A DNA stretch of 14,121 bases. Source: Comamonadaceae bacterium. Lineage in GTDB: Bacteria > Pseudomonadota > Gammaproteobacteria > Burkholderiales > Burkholderiaceae_C. Where the stretch lies: assembly GCA_027490485.1 (NCBI GenBank), contig JAIXYA010000243.1:1-14121 (forward strand), given 5' to 3'. Below are positions 7,075-13,238 of the stretch, one piece after another. A program made the translations under genes and the position numbers. The first letter of the stretch is position 1. Every line of letters begins with the position of its first letter. The notes below the pieces were generated by a model. That model made no database searches. It was not told the origin of the DNA and was given only the letters and a program-made list of their open reading frames with translations.

Positions 7075-8328
7075 ATGTTTTACAAAAAACCCGCATTGGG
7101 ATGGTTGGTTTTCGGATTGCTAATGGGCAATGCTTTTGCTGACACCACCGATGTCAAGACACAAACCATCGTTGAAGTGAAGAAAAAAGGGGAACATTGT
7201 GAAAATGACCCTAACTGTTTCAATCGTTACCATCCCGCCATCAAACCCGTTGCGCGTGCCAAACCCGGTGACTTGATCGTTGTCCACACACGGGACGCCT
7301 TGGATGCCAAACTTAATATCAATTCCAAGAATAAAGATGTCACAGCCATTGACACCAATTTGATCCACCCGATGACGGGGCCCATCTACATCGAAGGCGC
7401 CAAGCGCGGCGATGTACTGGCCATCAAATTGATCGACATCAACCCCAACGAATACGGCTATACCACTCTGATTCCTGGCTTTGGCTTTTTGCCAGACATG
7501 TTTCCAGATCCTTATGTCGCCAACTGGAAGTTGAACCGTTACGAAGCTGTTTCAGCCCAGTTGCCTGGCGTTCGCATTCCCATGAATGGCTTTATGGGAT
7601 CCGTCGGTGTGATGCCTGGCGAAGAAGAAGTTGACAAATGGTTGGCCCGCGAAAGCCAACTGGGTGCTGCTGGTGGCGTGGCTCTGCCGCCTCAACCTAT
7701 CAGTGCCCGTCCTGCAGAAATCTGCGGCCCCAATGGCAGCCATAAAGACAAGTGCTTGCGCACCGTGCCTCCCCGTGAAAACGGCGGCAACATGGACGTC
7801 AAGCAAATGGTTGAAGGCACGACCTTGTTATTGCCCTGCTACATCGACGGTTGCGGCTTCTTCATTGGTGACGTGCACTACGCACAAGGCGATGGTGAAG
7901 TGGCAGGTACCGCCATTGAAATGGGTGCAGTTGTGACTGTTTCCACCGAAATCCGCAAGGGCATGGCCTCTTTGGTCAAACAACCCATGTTTGAAGGAGG
8001 CTCACAAATCAAGAAATTGGAGCCAGACAGCTTCCACGCTGTGGTCGGTTATCCCTTGAAAAAAGCGGGTGAAGTACCACCCCAGTGGGCTTACCTTGAC
8101 AGCGAAAAAATCAAACCGCTGACCAACCTGTCCAACGATTTGACCTTGGCTGCACGTAACTCCATGATCGCCATGATCGACTGGTTGATGGCCACCAAAG
8201 GCTTGAGCAAAGAGCAAGCACTGGTGATTGCCAGCGTAGCCTGCGATCTGCGCATCAGCAACGTGGTCGATGTGCCCAACTACGCCGTGACCACCATCTG
8301 CCCGATGGAAATCTTCGATAAGAAATAA
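7075..8328 (+). CDS. Exported acetamidase/formamidase family protein
   Basis: 417 residues. The N-terminus is a clear Sec signal peptide (Lys-containing n-region, hydrophobic core, AFA cleavage after residue 22), so the enzyme should act in the periplasm or be secreted. FmdA/AmdA-family enzymes hydrolyse formamide, acetamide or similar short amides to ammonia and the acid. Family features seen: ENGGNMDVKQM (235-245), the central GDVHYAQGDGEVAGTAIEMG block (265-284) and a conserved C-terminal ACDLRISNVVDVP region (389-401). The mature protein has eight cysteines falling into close pairs (C42/C48, C217/C227, C255/C260, C389/C409), consistent with disulfides in an oxidising compartment. A good AAGGA ribosome site precedes the ATG, and an intrinsic terminator follows within 20 bases. 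The substrate cannot be fixed from sequence. The location next to a nitrogen-reserve locus fits a scavenging role, by inference only. Confidence 0.88.
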   Translation: MFYKKPALGWLVFGLLMGNAFADTTDVKTQTIVEVKKKGEHCENDPNCFNRYHPAIKPVARAKPGDLIVVHTRDALDAKLNINSKNKDVTAIDTNLIHPMTGPIYIEGAKRGDVLAIKLIDINPNEYGYTTLIPGFGFLPDMFPDPYVANWKLNRYEAVSAQLPGVRIPMNGFMGSVGVMPGEEEVDKWLARESQLGAAGGVALPPQPISARPAEICGPNGSHKDKCLRTVPPRENGGNMDVKQMVEGTTLLLPCYIDGCGFFIGDVHYAQGDGEVAGTAIEMGAVVTVSTEIRKGMASLVKQPMFEGGSQIKKLEPDSFHAVVGYPLKKAGEVPPQWAYLDSEKIKPLTNLSNDLTLAARNSMIAMIDWLMATKGLSKEQALVIASVACDLRISNVVDVPNYAVTTICPMEIFDKK

Positions 8329-8344
8329 ACTTTCTAAGCTGTAC

Positions 8345-8376
8345 AAAAAGAGCGAGATTCCCTCGCTCTTTTTTTT
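8345..8376 (+). terminator. Intrinsic (Rho-independent) terminator after the exported amidase gene
   Basis: The stem AGAGCGAG (8349-8356) pairs perfectly with CTCGCTCT (8362-8369) around a 5-base loop ATTCC and is followed by a run of T; A-T pairs can extend the stem outward. This is a textbook terminator starting 17 bases after the amidase stop. The next gene starts at 8389, only 12 bases past the T-tract, so any transcript reaching it from upstream must read through. Confidence 0.9.
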
Positions 8377-8388
8377 GGGAAATCAAAC

Positions 8389-8967
8389 ATGCAAAGACGT
8401 TCTTTTTTGGCTCGCTTGAGCCTGGCCTCGGTCCTGACTTGGCTGCCCGTCACGATCGCCATGGCACATACCCCCTACCGCTTTTGGAATGTTTTTCGCA
8501 AGCGCAATTTGCAAATCATGACCTCGCTGGAAGATGAGGCCGGTGACATCACCGGGGAAGCCTGGGTGGCGGTGTTGCGGGAGAACCTGCCTCTGAGCCG
8601 CGCCATGGTGAGCCGCGCCCACAAAATGACTCGCACTGCCAGTTTGCTCAAGACCAACCAGGTCAAGGTCGCTGTGCTGTCCTATGCCCATGCGCAGCAG
8701 ATGTTTTCTGGCGCCGCACCCTTTGCCGAGTTTGCACCCATGCAGCTTGAAATCTTGGTGGATGATGGTCAACACCTGCTGGTCAGTCGTCCAGATTTGC
8801 CGCTCTACCATGCCTATTTGCTCACCACGGCCTTGATGGAATCTGCCGACAGCCTCAAGTTGCTCAAGCCTGCCTCCGCCCGTTTTGGCATGGCACTGCA
8901 TCCTGGTGCGCTGGCTTCTTACCGTGGCGACAAGCTGGAACCACCACCCGCCCCTGCAGAATCATGA
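8389..8967 (+). CDS. Exported protein of unknown function, faintly solute-binding-protein-like
   Basis: 192 residues beginning MQRRSFLARLSLA: a twin-arginine followed by S-F-L, then a hydrophobic stretch and AMA cleavage after residue 26. This resembles a Tat signal, although a Sec route is not excluded. The predicted mature protein starts His-Thr-Pro-Tyr. The segments VKVAVLSYAHAQQMF, LEILVDDGQHLLVSR and LYHAYLLTTAL recall one lobe of periplasmic binding proteins (TAXI or PhnD style). The mature protein, at about 166 residues, is too short for a full two-lobe binding protein, so I do not assign a function. The start is supported by the signal peptide and a GGGA about 8 bases upstream. The gene sits directly behind a terminator and overlaps the next gene by ATGA. 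Confidence 0.75.
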   Translation: MQRRSFLARLSLASVLTWLPVTIAMAHTPYRFWNVFRKRNLQIMTSLEDEAGDITGEAWVAVLRENLPLSRAMVSRAHKMTRTASLLKTNQVKVAVLSYAHAQQMFSGAAPFAEFAPMQLEILVDDGQHLLVSRPDLPLYHAYLLTTALMESADSLKLLKPASARFGMALHPGALASYRGDKLEPPPAPAES

Positions 8968-9680
8968 ATTTCCAGGTCCGTCTGCGTGCCTGCGCTTGGT
9001 TGCTGGGGTGTATCTGCAGCTTGAGCGGCTGGGCGCACGACTCGATCACCACCGAAACGCGTCAGCGCTTCATGTTGACATTGCAGCAAAGCCAGCAAGT
9101 ACTGGCTTCCACGACTTCGGTTGTCGACAAAGCCAAGGCGTACTTCACGATAGCAACCACTTTGGACGAGATTCGTGATTTATTCAATGAAGACATTCAA
9201 AGTCATGGTTCAGTCAATGGGCTGGAGTCAGCCGTGCTGCTGACCGAGCTGACCCGCGGAGGGTTCACTCTGCACAAATCCAAGCAGATCGGTTTGTACT
9301 TGTCACCCTTAGATCATTACCGCAGTGCTTTGTCGCTTCATCCCAAGGCTGGGTATGCAACGCTTGCAGCCTACCGTTTGTTCAAAAACCAGTTTTACGA
9401 CAGCTTCACAGACAACCCGCTCAAACCCTTGTCACAAAGCCGCGAAGAACTCACCAAGCTGCTTCAGATAGGCGACACCTTGCTCAAATCCAAGGACTCT
9501 ATCGTCAACCAAGAAGAGGTGCAGTTCATTCAAGCCATTCACACATTGCAAGCCATTGATCAACAATTGCTTTCACCTGCTGATGGGCAGAAAAAATTCA
9601 AGCAATTGCTAACCCAATTGCGCAGCCAGTATCCGCAAAGCCTCAAGCCTCTGACGCTTGAAGCTTTGGGCAACTTTTAA
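8964..9680 (+). CDS. Exported, mostly helical protein of unknown function
   Basis: 238 residues with a Sec-type signal peptide (core around residues 7-20, SGWA cleavage after residue 24); the predicted mature N-terminus is His-Asp-Ser. The rest looks alpha-helical, with segments such as TRQRFMLTLQQSQQVL, KAKAYFTIATTLDEI, HYRSALSLHPKAGY and RSQYPQSLKPLTLEAL. The YRSALSLHPKAGYATLAAY stretch recalls a tetratricopeptide-type helical pair, but no full repeat array is evident. No transmembrane segment lies after the signal. The start ATG overlaps the previous stop by ATGA, so the two are probably translated together; the HupE/UreJ-family gene starts 18 bases after its stop. I do not recognise the family. 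Confidence 0.75.
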   Translation: MNFQVRLRACAWLLGCICSLSGWAHDSITTETRQRFMLTLQQSQQVLASTTSVVDKAKAYFTIATTLDEIRDLFNEDIQSHGSVNGLESAVLLTELTRGGFTLHKSKQIGLYLSPLDHYRSALSLHPKAGYATLAAYRLFKNQFYDSFTDNPLKPLSQSREELTKLLQIGDTLLKSKDSIVNQEEVQFIQAIHTLQAIDQQLLSPADGQKKFKQLLTQLRSQYPQSLKPLTLEALGNF

Positions 9681-9698
9681 AAACACCACCCTTTTTAA

Positions 9699-10844
9699 AT
9701 GATGAACTCCTGGCTCAAACAAGCAAGTACTGCTCTGTTGGTGATGTTGCTCTTCTTTTCAGCGCCATTATCAGCACACCAAACAGGCAATAGCTATCTC
9801 TACGTGACCGAGGTAAATGGCCAACTACGCATAGACATCGATTTCATTGTCCGAGACTTGGACAATTTGTTGCAAAACACCGCGCAAGCCAGCATACAAC
9901 CGGCTACTCCCCCCCCCACACCCGAGCAACTGCAGGCCAAGCAAGCCTCTATTACCCAGGTCATTCAGGCGTCGCTGGTGGTTGAGGTGAATGAGCAAGC
10001 ACAAAGCTTGGACTTCATCGACCAGTCAGTGGTGCTGCACAACGATGGGCTGTATGTGCGGCAACGTTTCAGCGGCCAAAGCATCCCAGCCCCGGTCCGA
10101 TTTGTGGTGGTGCGGTATGGTTTTTTCAACCAAAACGACAAGCTGGGACGGGCCTTTTTCAAGCTGCAGCTAGGACAAGAAGAAATTTCGTCGGTCTTTG
10201 ATTCCAGCAAGGAGACCCAGCGGTTTGCCTTGGGCGAGTCCAAGCGCTTGGCCACCATGGGCTTATTCGCACAAGAAGGTGCCATGCATATTTGGGGTGG
10301 CCCTGACCATCTGCTGTTTCTTTTCACCTTGCTTTTGCCAGGCTTGATGCTGCTGCAGCGGGGATCAGACACAAACAGTGTTGGCACCCGTGCCGCGGGA
10401 TTGTTTGCACTCAAGGTGATCACTGCATTCACACTGGCGCACTCAGTCACTTTGCTGGCCTCGGTCATGGACTGGATCACCCTACCATCGCAATGGATCG
10501 AATCAGCGATCGCTTTGTCAATCATGCTGTCGGCCGCCTTGAATTTGCAAAAACGCATCGTGTTCAGTCATTGGAAACTGGCACTTGTATTTGGTCTGAT
10601 TCATGGCATGGGCTTTGCCAACGGCTTGCGAGAGTTGGGGCTTTCACAGTTGTATTTCATTGAAGCTTTGCTGGCTTTCAATATTGGGGTTGAGCTGGGA
10701 CAAATCGCTGCGGTTCTGGCAGTGGGTATTCCGATCGTCCTGTTGGCGCGCAATGACCAGTCCAAGGCATGGCTGACACGGTGGATTTCAGTGACGGTTT
10801 TCCTGATCGCCTTGTTTTGGCTGATTGAACGTTTGTTTGCTTAG
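9699..10844 (+). CDS. HupE/UreJ family membrane protein with extracytoplasmic N-terminal domain
   Basis: 381 residues. The signal peptide (LSA cleavage after residue 26) exposes an N-terminal His (HQTGNSYLYV), usual for this family. An extracytoplasmic domain of about 165 residues follows, with a proline-rich linker PATPPPTPEQ near 68-77 encoded by a C9 tract. The C-terminal half is a bundle of hydrophobic helices carrying the family's metal-site-like motif H197-IWGGP-D203-H204-LLF, then FTLAHSVTL (H248) and LIHGMGFANG (H302). HupE and UreJ are associated with nickel supply to hydrogenase and urease, and this longer subgroup is usually annotated only as HupE/UreJ family. No urease or hydrogenase gene is in the window, so the metal is unknown. 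No clear Shine-Dalgarno is seen; an AT-only stem (9676-9683 with 9692-9699) overlaps the start, and a second ATG follows at once. Confidence 0.88.
   Translation: MMNSWLKQASTALLVMLLFFSAPLSAHQTGNSYLYVTEVNGQLRIDIDFIVRDLDNLLQNTAQASIQPATPPPTPEQLQAKQASITQVIQASLVVEVNEQAQSLDFIDQSVVLHNDGLYVRQRFSGQSIPAPVRFVVVRYGFFNQNDKLGRAFFKLQLGQEEISSVFDSSKETQRFALGESKRLATMGLFAQEGAMHIWGGPDHLLFLFTLLLPGLMLLQRGSDTNSVGTRAAGLFALKVITAFTLAHSVTLLASVMDWITLPSQWIESAIALSIMLSAALNLQKRIVFSHWKLALVFGLIHGMGFANGLRELGLSQLYFIEALLAFNIGVELGQIAAVLAVGIPIVLLARNDQSKAWLTRWISVTVFLIALFWLIERLFA
9909..9917 (+). repeat. C9 homopolymer tract within the HupE/UreJ-family gene
   Basis: Nine consecutive C residues encode three prolines (residues 71-73) in the linker of the extracytoplasmic domain. 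Tracts of this length can be slippage-prone in replication or sequencing; a one-base change would truncate the protein before its membrane part. Confidence 0.7.
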
Positions 10845-10846
10845 AG

Positions 10847-11518
10847 TCAAAACCCCACATAACGCACAAATTTTTCACTGTCTTCGCGTACCGACTTGAC
10901 GGTGTTGGCCACGAAGCTTTCATCGGGGTAGCCCATGGCAATGCAAATCATGATGTTTTGATCATCTGGAATCGCTGCATGCTCACGCACCACCTTGGAT
11001 TGCATGATGCCCTGACCGTTGATGACGCAACCCAGGCCTCGCTCCCACGCCGCCAGCACTATCGCGTGAGACAAAGCCCCTAAATCAAATTGACTGATGG
11101 CTGCAGGTTCCAAATATTTGTCATAGGTCAAGACCAGAGACACAGGTGCATCAAACTGCCTGAACCCCCGCATCACCCAGTCTGTGCGTCGCACCTTATC
11201 GTCTCGCTCAATACCCATGGCTTCAAACAACTGAATAGCAATATCAACCTGACGTCTGCGATGAATCCCCTCGTACTCTTCTTTCATGGGGAAGTCACGC
11301 TTGGGCGGCACGCCGTTCATCATGTTCTCTGAGTTGCCTTTACGTATGCGGTCCAATGGCTCGCCCGTCACCACATGCACATACCAAGGCTGGGTGTTCA
11401 TCGACGACGGAGCCCACTTGGCTACCTCGATGATTTCAGCTATCACTTCTCGGGAAACAGGTTTTTGCTGGTAGCCACGAATACTTTTACGCTCTTTGAT
11501 GAGCTCTGTAAATTCCAT
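10847..11518 (-). CDS. Nitroreductase family protein (FMN-dependent oxidoreductase)
   Basis: 223-residue cytoplasmic flavoprotein of the nitroreductase fold, expected to use NAD(P)H and FMN and to work as a homodimer. Motifs: the FMN-phosphate-type ERKSIRGY (9-16), WAPSSMNTQPW (35-45, the usual flavin-contacting SxxNxQPW), LGALSHAIVLAAWERGLGC in the central helix, and IAMGYPDESF towards the C-terminus. The ATG at 11518 is chosen because AAAGGAAA lies just upstream and the family N-terminus begins there; a longer reading to 11713 would run into the ligase gene. It lies 25 bases after the ligase stop with no terminator between, so it is probably co-transcribed. Its stop is 2 bases from the stop of the convergent HupE/UreJ-family gene. 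The physiological substrate is not predictable. Confidence 0.9.
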   Translation of the reverse strand: MEFTELIKERKSIRGYQQKPVSREVIAEIIEVAKWAPSSMNTQPWYVHVVTGEPLDRIRKGNSENMMNGVPPKRDFPMKEEYEGIHRRRQVDIAIQLFEAMGIERDDKVRRTDWVMRGFRQFDAPVSLVLTYDKYLEPAAISQFDLGALSHAIVLAAWERGLGCVINGQGIMQSKVVREHAAIPDDQNIMICIAMGYPDESFVANTVKSVREDSEKFVRYVGF

Positions 11519-11543
11519 CTTTGTTTCCTTTATTTTTTTAATT

Positions 11544-13223
11544 TTAGAACGCTTTGACCCAGATAACGGCTTTGCCTTGTGCTGTCCACGCCTCAAAAAA
11601 AGCGCCATAAGCATCTTCAATCTGGTTGCGCTTGACTTTGAGCGTGGGCGTGATGAAGCCTGAAGCGACGGTCCATGGTGTTGGGTCCAGCACCAAACAG
11701 GACAGTCGTTCATGCGGATCCAGCTGTTGATTCAGACTCACCAACTCTTGTGCAAAGAAGTCTTGCAGCTGCTGACGCGCTTGCGGTTGATTGGCCTGTT
11801 TGACCAAGTCAGGTGTAAGCGCCAGTATGGCCAAAGGCTGATTCATATTCGCGCCCACCACACAACAAGCTTCCACGCCAGGCATCACTGCCAGCAAGGC
11901 CTCAATCGCCGCAGGTGAAACATATTTACCCTTGCTGGTTTTGAACAAATCTTTTACTCGCCCCGTGAGTTTGAGGTTACCCTGCGCATCCAGCGTGCCC
12001 TTGTCTCCAGTATGTAACCAGCCATCTGAGGTGTACGCTTGGGCTGTCAGTTCGGGTTCCAGAAAATACCCCAGCATCAGTCCCGAGGACTGAACCTGCA
12101 CTTCGCTGGTGTCAGGGTCAAGCCGGCATTTCACCCCAGTCAGCGCTTGACCTACGCTGCCGGGTAAAGGATGCTTCACATCAGTCGAATGGGTCGCGCC
12201 GTTCTCGGTCATGCCATACAACTCGATCAGGTTCAAACCCAGTGCGCTATACCAGCGCAACAATTCTGGCGGCATGGGTGCAGCACCACCTGCCGCGACG
12301 CGGCATTGGTCCAGTCCCAAAGCCGTCAATATTTTTTTCTGCACCAAACGATTAAGAAGTGGGATTTTGAGCAGCATCGCCAGTTTTTTCGCTGGCATCT
12401 TGCTATGTACACCTTCGCGAAATTTGAGCCACAACCTAGGTACTGAAAAGAAAAAAGTGGGCCTAGCACGTTGTAAATCCTTTGCAAATGTCTCTTGGGA
12501 TTCCGCAAAAAAAACATGCATGCCCGTGGCCAACAACATGTGCTCAACCAAGCCCCGCTCTGCAATATGCGACAAGGGCAAATAGGAAAGCATCCTGTCG
12601 TTCTCATCCAAAGGAATACGCTTTAAGCCCTGTTCAATCATGGATTGGAAAGTACCAAAACTGTGCATCACGCCCTTGGGGTTACCTGTGGTACCCGAGG
12701 TGTACATCACCGTACACAGGTCTTCTGCAGGTCGCACAACTTGGCCTTGCAGTGGGGCTTGCTTACCCACAATGTCAGACCATTGCACACCAGGCCACTG
12801 AGGGCTCAAGGGCAAGTTGATGCAAGGCAAATGATCTGGAACCCCCGCCCACATCGCATCCGCGTCATCAAGCTTGCCAACAAACAGAAGGGATGCGCCG
12901 CTGTGCTCCAAAATTTGCCTTACCGTCTTAACAGCCAAGGTGGGGTACAAGGGTACAGAAACATGGCCAGCCATCCAGATAGCCCAATCGGCCATGATCC
13001 AGTGCGCGGTGTTTTTTCCCCAAATGGCTATGCGACTGCCAGGCGCATAGCCCAGCGACAGCAGATAACTTGCCATGCAACGCACTTCATGCGCGACTTC
13101 AGCCCACGTGAATGTCTTGACCACGCCCTGCCCTACCGGCTGCGTGAAGCAAATGCGGTGGGGGGCAGTCTTCTCCCAGTGGTAAAGCCTTTGCAGGGCC
13201 AGCATGTCGGATGAGCTGCTCAT
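11544..13223 (-). CDS. AMP-forming long-chain acyl-CoA synthetase family ligase
   Basis: 559-residue member of the adenylate-forming superfamily, closest in style to long-chain fatty acyl-CoA synthetases. It should activate a carboxylic acid with ATP to an acyl-adenylate and transfer it to CoA, in the cytoplasm. Motifs: phosphate-binding YTSGTTGNPKG (174-184), LSYLPLSHIAER (212-223), ELYGMTE (334-340), GWLHTGD (401-407), hinge region LTGRVKDLFKTSKGKYVSP (419-437), and the C-terminal catalytic lysine in TPTLKVKR (K529). All are intact. The start has a strong AGGAG 9 bases upstream. It is 15 bases downstream of the glutathione S-transferase-like gene and 25 upstream of the nitroreductase, suggesting one operon. 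It contains an A8 tract in the plus-strand text at 12507-12514. Acid specificity cannot be read from sequence. Confidence 0.92.
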   Translation of the reverse strand: MSSSSDMLALQRLYHWEKTAPHRICFTQPVGQGVVKTFTWAEVAHEVRCMASYLLSLGYAPGSRIAIWGKNTAHWIMADWAIWMAGHVSVPLYPTLAVKTVRQILEHSGASLLFVGKLDDADAMWAGVPDHLPCINLPLSPQWPGVQWSDIVGKQAPLQGQVVRPAEDLCTVMYTSGTTGNPKGVMHSFGTFQSMIEQGLKRIPLDENDRMLSYLPLSHIAERGLVEHMLLATGMHVFFAESQETFAKDLQRARPTFFFSVPRLWLKFREGVHSKMPAKKLAMLLKIPLLNRLVQKKILTALGLDQCRVAAGGAAPMPPELLRWYSALGLNLIELYGMTENGATHSTDVKHPLPGSVGQALTGVKCRLDPDTSEVQVQSSGLMLGYFLEPELTAQAYTSDGWLHTGDKGTLDAQGNLKLTGRVKDLFKTSKGKYVSPAAIEALLAVMPGVEACCVVGANMNQPLAILALTPDLVKQANQPQARQQLQDFFAQELVSLNQQLDPHERLSCLVLDPTPWTVASGFITPTLKVKRNQIEDAYGAFFEAWTAQGKAVIWVKAF

Positions 13224-13238
13224 AGGGTGTTTCTCCTG

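Noticed and set aside
9676..9699. TTTAAAAA/TTTTTAAA stem-loop before the HupE/UreJ-type gene as a terminator or riboswitch
   Set aside because: The stem is only A-T pairs, with no following T-tract and no larger conserved structure; it is too weak to call.
9965..10558. Minus-strand open frame of 197 codons opposite the HupE/UreJ-type gene
   Set aside because: No signal, motif or ribosome site supports it, and the plus-strand gene is convincing throughout.
11519..11713. Longer start for the nitroreductase at 11713
   Set aside because: The extension lies inside the acyl-CoA ligase 3' end and has no family similarity; the ATG at 11518 has a good ribosome site and gives the expected N-terminus.
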